DNA of 64,000 bases from Castellaniella sp. (GTDB taxonomy: Bacteria > Pseudomonadota > Gammaproteobacteria > Burkholderiales > Burkholderiaceae_B), in contig NZ_JAUCCU010000002.1 of assembly GCF_034675845.1 (NCBI RefSeq), positions 1 to 64,000 on the forward strand, read 5' to 3'. Of this stretch, positions 26,381-36,463 are shown piece by piece. A program made the position numbers and the translations under genes. The notes below the pieces were generated by a model that ran no database searches, was not told where the DNA came from, and was given only the letters and a program-made list of their open reading frames with translations. The stretch's first letter is position 1; each line of letters starts with the position of its first letter.

Positions 26381-26412
26381 TGTATTGGTTTTCTGCCCTC
26401 ATGCATCAGGCC
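26374..26412 (+). terminator. Stem-loop with 9-bp perfect stem
   Basis: GGCCTGATG (26374-26382) pairs with CATCAGGCC (26404-26412) around a 21-nt loop. No T-run follows, so it may be a structural element or a weak terminator closing a short RNA that starts near 26305. Confidence 0.5.
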
Positions 26413-26473
26413 TTACATCACAAGCGAACAGCTTACCGACCACAGGTTACGTGGACATAAGGAGGGACAAGTG

Positions 26474-26512
26474 ATGGCCAGCATGCATCGGCCCTTATTA
26501 CCTGCTTATTAG
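26474..26512 (+). other. 12-codon micro-ORF with a strong ribosome site upstream of csy1
   Basis: AAGGAGG (26459-26465) lies 8 bp before an ATG encoding MASMHRPLLPAY, ending at TAG 26510-26512. The two Leu codons are consecutive TTA, rare in this genome. A hairpin AGGGC-tttgat-GCCCT (26511-26526) follows. It could be a leader peptide or the toxin half of a CreTA-like pair. Confidence 0.35.
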
Positions 26513-26615
26513 GGCTTTGATGCCCTAAATCAGGTCCTCCAGGTAGCATTCTTGTGCTGCTTGGGGGATTTTAGAGTAATACCAGGTGAAGACCAATAGG
26601 TATTAGGGGAGATAG

Positions 26616-27983
26616 ATGGCTCAAGTCATTAATAAAGATCGCGGGCGACGATGTCGAGAGGTGATTGATGTTTTTCTTCGGGAGCGCTTGCAACCCAAGC
26701 TGGAGAAACTTCCTGAAGATGACCCAAAGCGCGATGATCTGATTGCGCAATATCAGCCAGAAGCCTGGCTTGAAGACGCGGCCAGGCGGGTTCGGCAAAT
26801 TCAGGCAGTGACGCATTCCCTGAAAGCCATCCATCCAGATGCGCGGGGAACCAATCTGTACGTTGACCCTGCAGACATGCCGACGCGGCAGGAAGTCGGC
26901 AGCCATGTGCTGGGTGTGGGCTTTTCCAGTGATGTAGTGGGCAATGCTGCTGCCTTGGATGTCTATAAATTCCTGAAACTGGAAGTGGATGGCCGTACCC
27001 TATTGGATTGGCTGCTGGCTGACGATCCAGCAGCCATGCAGGCACTCAGCAGCGATGAATCCAAAGCGCACGAATGGCAGTCTGCGTTTATCAGCCTGAC
27101 CCAGGCGCGTGACGATGAGGTCGCAAGCCATGCATTGGCCAAGCAGATGTATTGGTTGACGGGCGAGGACTTGGCCGACGATGCTCAGTATCATTTATTG
27201 GCGCCTCTGTATCCTACATCTTTCGTACAGGCAGTGCACGACACGGTACAAGAAGATAGATTCGGCGAAGCAACCAAGGCAGCGCGTGCAGCGCGTCGTG
27301 CTGGCCAGGAACACGAAGGGGTATTGCGGGAATATCCTGCATTGGCGGTTCGTAAACTGGGCGGCACGAAACCTCAAAATATCTCGCAGCTGACCAGCGA
27401 AAGAGGCGGCATTAGCTATCTGCTGGGCTCTCTACCCCCCGTTTGGAACGACAATCTGCCCCGGCAGCTCTGGGGCGTCACATCAGTTTTTGGCCCTGTC
27501 TTGATGCGGTACGGCAGTACCAGAATCAGTGTGCGCGCCTTGCTGGAATTCTTGAAGAAAGATCCCCCATCTAATGTGCAAACCCGCAGTCGGGTAGATG
27601 CTTATGTGGGCGATCTGATCGATGATCTGGTGTCGATGGCGGGGGAATGCCAGCGACGCCTGCCCGCAGGGTGGACAGCAGATGCGCGCTGTGTGCTGGC
27701 TCGTGAAGAACAGCTTTGGCTGGACCCAGGGCGGGCTAAGGAAAACGGTGACTTTCGTAGTGAATGGCTATTCATGGATTGGCCTGCGCAAATCGGCCAT
27801 CGGTTTGCTAACTGGCTGAATGGGCGTTTGCACGAGCACTTTCCCAGCGTCGGCGATGTTGAGCATCGCTACTGGAAAAAAGAATTGTTGGTGGATGAGT
27901 CTGGTTGGGCGGCTGCGTTGCATGAATTGCGAGGCGATCTGGATGCGCCCCGATATATACCGACAAGACGGGGGAAGGAATGA
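26616..27983 (+). CDS. csy1: Cas8f (Csy1), large subunit of the type I-F interference complex
   Basis: The 455-aa product recognises the PAM and the crRNA 5' handle within the Csy complex. Start MAQVINKDRGRRCREVIDVFLRERLQPKLEKL is typical of Csy1; GGGGAG at 26606-26611 precedes the ATG. The C-terminal part (YWKKELLVDESGW) also fits the family. It overlaps csy2 by ATGA. Identification rests on sequence flavour and on the fixed csy1-2-3-4 order. Confidence 0.94.
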   Translation: MAQVINKDRGRRCREVIDVFLRERLQPKLEKLPEDDPKRDDLIAQYQPEAWLEDAARRVRQIQAVTHSLKAIHPDARGTNLYVDPADMPTRQEVGSHVLGVGFSSDVVGNAAALDVYKFLKLEVDGRTLLDWLLADDPAAMQALSSDESKAHEWQSAFISLTQARDDEVASHALAKQMYWLTGEDLADDAQYHLLAPLYPTSFVQAVHDTVQEDRFGEATKAARAARRAGQEHEGVLREYPALAVRKLGGTKPQNISQLTSERGGISYLLGSLPPVWNDNLPRQLWGVTSVFGPVLMRYGSTRISVRALLEFLKKDPPSNVQTRSRVDAYVGDLIDDLVSMAGECQRRLPAGWTADARCVLAREEQLWLDPGRAKENGDFRSEWLFMDWPAQIGHRFANWLNGRLHEHFPSVGDVEHRYWKKELLVDESGWAAALHELRGDLDAPRYIPTRRGKE

Positions 27984-29038
27984 GCCAGAAAAATATTGAT
28001 CCCGATGGGCTGCTGATTCTGCCACGTCTACGCATTCAGAATGCCAATGCCATTTCCAGCCCTTTGACGCATGGTTTTCCGTCCATGACAGCTTTTCTAG
28101 GTTTCATGTGGGCTTTGGGTCGCAAGCTGGCAGCAGCTGGGATCCCATTGAAGCCAGAAAAAATTGGCGTCATTTGTCATCGGCACCAGGAACAAGTTGC
28201 CGATGGCTATGTCAAGACCTTCCATCTGACTCGAAATCCGCTTGGCAAGGATGGCAGCACTGCTGCCATTGTCGAAGAAGGTCGCATTCATCTGGAAGTG
28301 ACACTGGTGCTTCAGGTTAGTGCGATCATGCAGCCGGATGAGGGCCATGTTCTTTTCCAAAGTGATCAGGCGCCCTTGGGAAGGATGGCCTGGGATATTC
28401 GAGATTTAGTGGGCTTGATGCGTATTGCTGGCGGAGCGGTATTGCCGCCTAAGCCTGCCCCTGGGATTCGCGTAGCACCTGAGCTGCTTGCCTGGCCGGA
28501 TGATGCTGATGGCCGAAGCAGAACTTTCCGACGGCTACGGCGTGGCTGGCTGCCGGGGTTTGCTTTAGTCAGCCGGGATGATCTATTGAAACAGCGCTTG
28601 AGGCAACTGCAACAACAGGACCCTCAGGCGACGACATTGGATGCCTGGCTGGATCTATCTCGATTCAATTACCGTAGTCGGAAAGAATCAAAAGGCGGAA
28701 AAGACCAGATTATCTGGGCGCATGACCGGCCTGCTGGGGCAGGCTGGATTGTGCCGATTCCGGTTGGCTATGGTGCGCTATCTGATCTGCATGAAGGCGG
28801 ACAGGTAGCTCATGCGCGTGACTCAAATACCCCATTTCGTTTTGTTGAAAGCGTGTATTCGATGGGTCAGTGGATCAGTCCGCATCGCCTGCAGAACGTA
28901 CGGGAACTATTGTGGTGGGGGGAATGCCAGGAAGGGGGCGTGTATCGTTGTTGCAATGCTTATGTCCCTCCTTTGCCTATGGATGGGGAGTCCCAGGAAT
29001 TGTTAAGCGATCCGCCGATGGAGGCGGAAGCTGTTTGA
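27980..29038 (+). CDS. csy2: Cas5f (Csy2)
   Basis: A 352-aa subunit that pairs with Cas8f at the crRNA 5' end. The N-terminal RRM-like segment DGLLILPRLRIQNANAISSPLTHGFPSMTAFLGFMWALGRKL is characteristic of Csy2. The start overlaps csy1. A 37-bp gap precedes csy3. Confidence 0.94.
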   Translation: MSQKNIDPDGLLILPRLRIQNANAISSPLTHGFPSMTAFLGFMWALGRKLAAAGIPLKPEKIGVICHRHQEQVADGYVKTFHLTRNPLGKDGSTAAIVEEGRIHLEVTLVLQVSAIMQPDEGHVLFQSDQAPLGRMAWDIRDLVGLMRIAGGAVLPPKPAPGIRVAPELLAWPDDADGRSRTFRRLRRGWLPGFALVSRDDLLKQRLRQLQQQDPQATTLDAWLDLSRFNYRSRKESKGGKDQIIWAHDRPAGAGWIVPIPVGYGALSDLHEGGQVAHARDSNTPFRFVESVYSMGQWISPHRLQNVRELLWWGECQEGGVYRCCNAYVPPLPMDGESQELLSDPPMEAEAV

Positions 29039-29075
29039 ATGCCAATCTATTTTTCTTGAGAAAAGGGAATTTGCC

Positions 29076-30101
29076 ATGTCCTTGAAAACTGCTTCTGTCC
29101 TTGCTTTTGAACGCAAGCTTGATCCGTCTGATGCCTTGTTTTTTGCTGGTCAATGGGATGATCAAGACAATGCTGCACGTTGGGTTGCGTTGGCAATCCG
29201 AGAGAAGTCCGTGCGCGGCACGATTTCCAATCGCCTAAAGACCGCAGAACAAGATCCCGCCAAATTGGATGCTGCCATCGAAAACCCCAACCTTCAGACG
29301 GTGGATGTTGCTGCTTTGCCGGCGGATATGGATACGCTGAAGGTGGATTTCACCTTGCGCGTGCTGCCAGGAACGGGTCGGCCTTCCGCATGTAATAGTG
29401 CTGACTATGAAACCAAACTAAGTCAGGTGGTGGATGGCTATATCGCGGCTAATGGCTTTGATGAGCTGGCGCGCCGATATGCCCATAATCTGGCGAATGG
29501 CCGTTTTTTGTGGCGGAATCGGATCGGTGCCGAGCAGGTTCAGGTGATCATCTCTTTGGTAGAACAGGGAAAGGCAGCACAAAGCTGGACGTTTGATGCG
29601 CTGTCATTGGGGCTGAGAAACTTTGATGCAGGAGAGGCAAAAGCGGATCGTGATGCCGTTGCTGCCCTCATTGCTGAAGGCTTGGCAGGCCAACGCCATG
29701 TCCTGCTGCAGGTGACCGCCTTTGTGCGGACTGGCGCCGGACAAGAAGTTTTTCCTTCCCAAGAGTTGGTGATGGAACGCGGCAAGGGCGACAAGAGCAA
29801 GACCCTTTATGCGGTCGATGGTGTGGCAGCAATCCATTCCCAGAAGCTGGGTAATGCAATTCGCACGATTGATGATTGGTATATCGGGGCTGATGAGTTG
29901 GGTCCGATTGCGGCCGAACCCTATGGTTCTGTTACTACACGGGGCACAGCCTATCGTCAGCCTAAGGTCAAGCCCAGCCTTGATTTCTATAATTTGTTTG
30001 ATGACTGGGTTTTGAAGGACAAGGTGCCGGACTTGGTTCAGCAGCACTTCGTCATGGCGATCCTGATTCGAGGTGGTGTCTTTGGCGATGCGGGGAAGTG
30101 A
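29076..30101 (+). CDS. csy3: Cas7f (Csy3), backbone subunit
   Basis: A 341-aa crRNA-binding backbone protein, present in six copies in the Csy complex. Family-like segments are MSLKTASVLAFERKLDPSDALFF, VRGTISNRLK and LPGTGRPSACNSADY. Length is as expected. It carries its own ribosome site (GAGAAAAGGG, 29058-29067), which fits the need for high expression. Confidence 0.95.
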   Translation: MSLKTASVLAFERKLDPSDALFFAGQWDDQDNAARWVALAIREKSVRGTISNRLKTAEQDPAKLDAAIENPNLQTVDVAALPADMDTLKVDFTLRVLPGTGRPSACNSADYETKLSQVVDGYIAANGFDELARRYAHNLANGRFLWRNRIGAEQVQVIISLVEQGKAAQSWTFDALSLGLRNFDAGEAKADRDAVAALIAEGLAGQRHVLLQVTAFVRTGAGQEVFPSQELVMERGKGDKSKTLYAVDGVAAIHSQKLGNAIRTIDDWYIGADELGPIAAEPYGSVTTRGTAYRQPKVKPSLDFYNLFDDWVLKDKVPDLVQQHFVMAILIRGGVFGDAGK

Positions 30102-30104
30102 GGT

Positions 30105-30671
30105 ATGAGCACTCACTATGTCGATATTGAGCTGTTGCCCGATCCAGAATTTAGCCAGACGCACTTGTTGAGCGCGCTGTATTCCAAGCTGCATCGTGCG
30201 TTGGCCACCTTGAGTGCGCAAGGAGTTGGGGTCAGCTTTCCAAACTACAGCATGCAGCCGCGCTCCTTGGGTCAAATCATGCGGCTGCATGGCAGCCTGG
30301 CAGAGCTGAATGTTTTGCTAGGTACGGATTGGTTGCGTGGGATGCGTGATCATGTGGCGCTAGGGGCAGTGTCTGTCGTGCCCTCTGGTATCGAGCATCG
30401 TAGACTGTTGCGTCGTCAGTTCAAAACAAATGCTGACCGATTGCGTCGACGGCGGATGCAGCGGAAGGGAGAAACCTATCAGCAAGCAGCCCAGGCCATC
30501 CCCGATAGCGTGGAGCAGCAGCCAAGACTGCCCTATGTGCAGATGCGTAGTTCTAGTACAGGGCGTGTGTTTTGTCTGTTTCTGGACTTGAGTGAACCAG
30601 AGAAGCAGGCATCTGGTGGAGTTTTCAATGCTTATGGATTAAGCCAGGAAGCGACGGTTCCGTGGTTTTAA
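30105..30671 (+). CDS. cas6f: Cas6f (Csy4), crRNA-processing endoribonuclease
   Basis: Cleaves pre-crRNA at the 3' base of the repeat hairpin and stays bound to it. The 188-aa protein has the catalytic His at residue 30 (YSKLHRAL) and an Arg-rich RNA-binding helix (RRQFKTNADRLRRRRMQRKGE, residues ~105-125). It follows csy3 by 3 bp. The array leader begins just after its stop. Confidence 0.95.
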   Translation: MSTHYVDIELLPDPEFSQTHLLSALYSKLHRALATLSAQGVGVSFPNYSMQPRSLGQIMRLHGSLAELNVLLGTDWLRGMRDHVALGAVSVVPSGIEHRRLLRRQFKTNADRLRRRRMQRKGETYQQAAQAIPDSVEQQPRLPYVQMRSSSTGRVFCLFLDLSEPEKQASGGVFNAYGLSQEATVPWF

Positions 30672-30800
30672 CCCTTTTTTGATGAGTTTTTTAGCGCCTT
30701 TTTAAATCAATGGGTTACGTACACTGAAGAAATTTGGGTGTTCAGTGCCTGGTTCTTTGTTGATCTTTAAAAATCAATGAGTTGAGAGGTTTTTTATCTA
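30672..30800 (+). promoter_or_regulatory. CRISPR leader with two IHF-consensus sites
   Basis: A 129-bp AT-rich leader between cas6f and the first repeat. Two sequences fit the IHF consensus WATCAANNNNTTR exactly: AATCAATGGGTTA at 30705-30717 and AATCAATGAGTTG at 30772-30784. IHF bending of the leader is required for spacer integration in type I-F systems, so this end is the site of acquisition. The array is transcribed rightward. Confidence 0.75.
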
Positions 30801-33800
30801 GTTGGCTGCCGCACAGGCAGCTTAGAAACCAGCGCAGGTATTGTCAGGCCATACCGCCGTGTTGGCTGCCGCACAGGCAGCTTAGAAATATTACACCGAA
30901 GAACAAGTACGAGCCGCCATGTTGGCTGCCGCACAGGCAGCTTAGAAATACCATGTCCGGCGTCACGGTCACGGCCACAAGTTGGCTGCCGCACAGGCAG
31001 CTTAGAAACAAGGTGCAGGACGCCGTTGCGCATCGGCAACGTTGGCTGCCGCACAGGCAGCTTAGAAATGCCCGCAATGCGGGGCCGTAAGCGGCAAAGC
31101 GTTGGCTGCCGCACAGGCAGCTTAGAAAGCAGTGCCATATTGGCCTTGGGTCGCTGCGTAGTTGGCTGCCGCACAGGCAGCTTAGAAACATTGATCGCAG
31201 AGTAAATGGCAGACCCGTAGGTTGGCTGCCGCACAGGCAGCTTAGAAAAGAACTGACGCAATTTCACCGGGTCGATGAAAGTTGGCTGCCGCACAGGCAG
31301 CTTAGAAAACGGCGCATTGACCACGTTTCAAACCCTTCATGTTGGCTGCCGCACAGGCAGCTTAGAAATCATGCCGGTGGCTACAGCCACCAGGGCAACA
31401 TGTTGGCTGCCGCACAGGCAGCTTAGAAACGTCCCGGCCACGCCGACGATTTCAAGGAATTGTTGGCTGCCGCACAGGCAGCTTAGAAAGCGTTCAGGCT
31501 GCGGCGTACTACCACCGCACCGTTGGCTGCCGCACAGGCAGCTTAGAAAATGACGCTGGCCAAGCGCGAATCGCCCGGTACGTTGGCTGCCGCACAGGCA
31601 GCTTAGAAAACCGGCGCTGGTGCTATAGGGGGCGGCCTTGCGTTGGCTGCCGCACAGGCAGCTTAGAAAGCCGAGCAATCGCGTATCGTTTAAACACATC
31701 GGTTGGCTGCCGCACAGGCAGCTTAGAAAAATCAGCTCGGCAACATTCGTTTGCACTCGCAGTTGGCTGCCGCACAGGCAGCTTAGAAATGGAAATGATC
31801 GCGCTTGGCATCAGCGCCACAGTTGGCTGCCGCACAGGCAGCTTAGAAACAGTTCTACTCGTCAATTGAGCAGATGACCCAGTTGGCTGCCGCACAGGCA
31901 GCTTAGAAATCACTGCCCCCAGCATGGGGCGATGGAAACCCGTTGGCTGCCGCACAGGCAGCTTAGAAAGATGACGGTACGGGATACATGCCCCTCGGCA
32001 AGTTGGCTGCCGCACAGGCAGCTTAGAAATCGACCGTAGACCCGGGCGTTGCCGGAGACCCGTTGGCTGCCGCACAGGCAGCTTAGAAATGTCATTTCGT
32101 GCAAGAGCTTCACGGCCATGAGTTGGCTGCCGCACAGGCAGCTTAGAAACTGTCCCGAACCGCTCCGCGCGTTTCTCCAAATGTTGGCTGCCGCACAGGC
32201 AGCTTAGAAAGTGAGGATTTCATCGACATTATTGCCCGCCACGTTGGCTGCCGCACAGGCAGCTTAGAAAGGGGTTATTACGCAGATCAAAGACCGGCTA
32301 AAGTTGGCTGCCGCACAGGCAGCTTAGAAATCAGGCATCGTGCGCCCTCGCCCTGCGGCAGAGTTGGCTGCCGCACAGGCAGCTTAGAAACTCACAGCGC
32401 CCCGCACAGCAGCGTCCTGCTGGTTGGCTGCCGCACAGGCAGCTTAGAAAGTTCGCGAAAGGGCGCGGCGAGATTGTGGGCGGTTGGCTGCCGCACAGGC
32501 AGCTTAGAAACGAAGACCCGCCACGGCAAGTCCACGACGTACGTTGGCTGCCGCACAGGCAGCTTAGAAAGAATGGCCGATGGGCTTGTGGTCGCGGTCG
32601 TATGTTGGCTGCCGCACAGGCAGCTTAGAAATGAAATGGCCTTGCCATCGCGGCGGCGTAGACGTTGGCTGCCGCACAGGCAGCTTAGAAAAGCATGGAC
32701 GGCCAGGTGCCTGCCACCACGACGTTGGCTGCCGCACAGGCAGCTTAGAAAATACTGCATCGGTCGCCAGGAAAAAGATGGACGTTGGCTGCCGCACAGG
32801 CAGCTTAGAAATTTGAGGATGAAGTCAATCGCTACCTGCCGGCGTTGGCTGCCGCACAGGCAGCTTAGAAAAGCGACCGGCCTTCCCATGTAGCTATAAG
32901 GGCGTTGGCTGCCGCACAGGCAGCTTAGAAAGCACTGAATGCCGGCCCGGTGTTCCATACCAAGTTGGCTGCCGCACAGGCAGCTTAGAAAGGGCTGCTG
33001 AAATGGAAATCTGTCTGTCAGGGGTTGGCTGCCGCACAGGCAGCTTAGAAAATCAAGCCCATGTAGCTGATGTCCAGGCAGACGTTGGCTGCCGCACAGG
33101 CAGCTTAGAAACAACTTCGTACCCTTCGCCCAACTTCGCGACTGTTGGCTGCCGCACAGGCAGCTTAGAAAAAAGCCGCCAGGGCCGGTGGCGTGGGCGA
33201 GCAGTTGGCTGCCGCACAGGCAGCTTAGAAATTTTGGAATAGGCCCAAAGTTGTCTTCCCATAGTTGGCTGCCGCACAGGCAGCTTAGAAATCAATTCGC
33301 GGGTATACGCATCTTTGGAGAGCGTTGGCTGCCGCACAGGCAGCTTAGAAAATCCCCGACCTCGGCAGGCTCCGTCAGGCGCAGTTGGCTGCCGCACAGG
33401 CAGCTTAGAAAGCATCAGGTGCGTCGAATGCCACAAGGCTAAGGTTGGCTGCCGCACAGGCAGCTTAGAAATCGCCCAGGCTATTGATTACCGCTGTCGG
33501 CAAGTTGGCTGCCGCACAGGCAGCTTAGAAAGTCCCCGGTCGCCGTCACCAACATCGTGCCCAGTTGGCTGCCGCACAGGCAGCTTAGAAACTGTCTTCC
33601 ATCCAGGTTTCCCATCCACCCTCGTTGGCTGCCGCACAGGCAGCTTAGAAATCATCGGTGCGCTGGATGCTGCTTTCGGCATGGTTGGCTGCCGCACAGG
33701 CAGCTTAGAAACACTCGATCTCGCCAAGCGTCGGCATACGCAGGTTGGCTGCCGCACAGGCAGCTTAGAAAAATCCGGGGTGTGGAAAGTAGCCCAGAAG

Positions 33801-36463
33801 AATGTTGGCTGCCGCACAGGCAGCTTAGAAAGATCTGGCCCAGGATTTCCAGCACGGCACGGCGTTGGCTGCCGCACAGGCAGCTTAGAAACTGGCGCTG
33901 CATCACGCGGCGGCGGCGCGTCGGTTGGCTGCCGCACAGGCAGCTTAGAAATGCGTCGATTGCGGGTTGGTGAGCGCATCCAAGTTGGCTGCCGCACAGG
34001 CAGCTTAGAAACTACCCGCCATGTAACCCATGATGTAGTGGTTGTTGGCTGCCGCACAGGCAGCTTAGAAAGAAAGTCGCGGCCAGGTCCCGGTTGCGGC
34101 TGAGTTGGCTGCCGCACAGGCAGCTTAGAAACGCACCGAATGCGTCGAGCGCAGATGAGCCGAGTTGGCTGCCGCACAGGCAGCTTAGAAACCAGGAACC
34201 GCGTAGCGCGGCATGGATCGCCCGTTGGCTGCCGCACAGGCAGCTTAGAAAAGAGCCCGTCGAAATCGAATTTACCGTGTTGAGTTGGCTGCCGCACAGG
34301 CAGCTTAGAAATGGCTGCGCTTTGGGCCGACAAATCGCATGGCGTTGGCTGCCGCACAGGCAGCTTAGAAAATGACAGCATCTTTCACTTGAGCCAACAC
34401 TGCGTTGGCTGCCGCACAGGCAGCTTAGAAAACGCGCCGGACCTGATGATGCCCTGGATGATCGTTGGCTGCCGCACAGGCAGCTTAGAAAAGTCGAACC
34501 ATTCAGGGGCCAGGGCCAGCGTAGTTGGCTGCCGCACAGGCAGCTTAGAAAGATTCTTAGCCCTACGTCCCATTGCGTTGCCCGTTGGCTGCCGCACAGG
34601 CAGCTTAGAAATCGTTTAGCCATTCTTCGCGGGTCATCGCCGCGTTGGCTGCCGCACAGGCAGCTTAGAAATTGACCGCCGCTTGGAATGTGTCGCGGCA
34701 TTTGTTGGCTGCCGCACAGGCAGCTTAGAAATTGACCGCCGCTTGGAATGTGTCGCGGCATTTGTTGGCTGCCGCACAGGCAGCTTAGAAAGATTACCAG
34801 GTCAGATGCGGTTTTGTTGCCGCGTTGGCTGCCGCACAGGCAGCTTAGAAATGAAGCGGCACACATGTTTCACGGCACACATGGTTGGCTGCCGCACAGG
34901 CAGCTTAGAAAATGAAAAAGACCGCACAAGAAATCATCACCATGTTGGCTGCCGCACAGGCAGCTTAGAAACTAACAGGGCTGATGCGCATGACCAGCCA
35001 ACCGTTGGCTGCCGCACAGGCAGCTTAGAAAAGCTTCAGTGCGCGGATCTTCGTAGCTCACGAGTTGGCTGCCGCACAGGCAGCTTAGAAATTTTTGGTG
35101 AGGATCAGGACATAATCTGGCATGTTGGCTGCCGCACAGGCAGCTTAGAAAGTGACAGTCTTGGCATCACCGCCGCTGTTGTTGTTGGCTGCCGCACAGG
35201 CAGCTTAGAAAAAGACCGAGTTACTGGCGGATCATCAGGATTATGTTGGCTGCCGCACAGGCAGCTTAGAAATCACTGCCCCCAGCATGTGGCGATGGAA
35301 ACCCGTTGGCTGCCGCACAGGCAGCTTAGAAATGTTCCAGCTTCAGCGTGGATTCAGAGATCCCGTTGGCTGCCGCACAGGCAGCTTAGAAAATGATGTG
35401 CTGGAACAGCGCGGCCTCGTCCGCGTTGGCTGCCGCACAGGCAGCTTAGAAAAACCGAACCAGCCGGGGATGATGACGGCCCCCGTTGGCTGCCGCACAG
35501 GCAGCTTAGAAAATAAGCCCGGTAGCAGCATGGATCGAACAGCCGTTGGCTGCCGCACAGGCAGCTTAGAAAGATTCCACATGCGCGACGTTATCAGTCG
35601 CCGCGTTGGCTGCCGCACAGGCAGCTTAGAAAACTCCTGCCCGCGTAGCACACCGACAGCCAAAGTTGGCTGCCGCACAGGCAGCTTAGAAAACGGGACG
35701 CCAGATCAAGTCCCACTGATACCAGTTGGCTGCCGCACAGGCAGCTTAGAAACTCCATGCGAACTCGGAGAGTCTTAATTAGGTGTTGGCTGCCGCACAG
35801 GCAGCTTAGAAATGAGAGCTACAAGGCCCGGCTGTCCACGGCAAGTTGGCTGCCGCACAGGCAGCTTAGAAAAAAAAAAATAGCCTTGGGCGTCGTTCAT
35901 GTGATCGTTGGCTGCCGCACAGGCAGCTTAGAAAATCAGTATCGGACGGACGTTGTTACGTTGACCGTTGGCTGCCGCACAGGCAGCTTAGAAATCGGTA
36001 GCGTTCTTTTCGTCTACGCAGAGCGTTGTTGGCTGCCGCACAGGCAGCTTAGAAAAATGGCGTCCTGACCCATCGACGCAGCGACATGTTGGCTGCCGCA
36101 CAGGCAGCTTAGAAAGCCGACAGGGCCATGCGCTTGGAAGCCCAGCGGTTGGCTGCCGCACAGGCAGCTTAGAAATGGCCAAAGACAGCGGGCAGGGTTT
36201 CCTGGGCGTTGGCTGCCGCACAGGCAGCTTAGAAATGGAAATCCCACCACGCTTCATTATGCAGCTCGTTGGCTGCCGCACAGGCAGCTTAGAAAAGGGC
36301 CAGCCGCGAACGACAATCGGATGCCAGGTTGGCTGCCGCACAGGCAGCTTAGAAAGAAGAATGAGCAGCAGGATGAAAGACGACCAGGTTGGCTGCCGCA
36401 CAGGCAGCTTAGAAATGGGATGGAGCGCTGGCCCGCTCAATGCGTAGGTTGGCTGCCGCACAG
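30801..36463 (+). CRISPR. CRISPR array, leader-proximal part (95 repeats, the last split by an IS)
   Basis: A 28-bp repeat starting GTTGG, with stem CTGCC-GCACA-GGCAG and handle CTTAGAAA, recurs every 60 bp from 30801. Spacers are 32 bp, with 33 bp at six places and 34 bp at 35873. Counting by phase gives 94 whole repeats (10+13+7+44+11+2+7) plus the first 16 bp of the 95th at 36448-36463. The repeat sequence is essentially invariant throughout. Two spacers are exact duplicates (34672 and 34732) and two differ at one base (31910 and 35273). Confidence 0.98.

Larger units (their letters stand above)
26149..26615. promoter_or_regulatory. Unusual 467-bp gap between cas2-3 and csy1
   Basis: The gap holds, from left to right: a hairpin (26151-26165) and pseudo-spacer plus degenerate CRISPR repeat on the minus strand (26165-26224); opposed promoter-like boxes (plus GCGACA 26270-26275 with TATAGA 26293-26298, minus TATAAT 26297-26292); a PAM-flanked match to the pseudo-spacer (26311-26344); a tiny ORF (26345-26380); a 9-bp stem-loop (26374-26412); and a second tiny ORF with a strong ribosome site (26474-26512) followed by a short hairpin. 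The csy1 promoter must lie within it. Confidence 0.7.
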
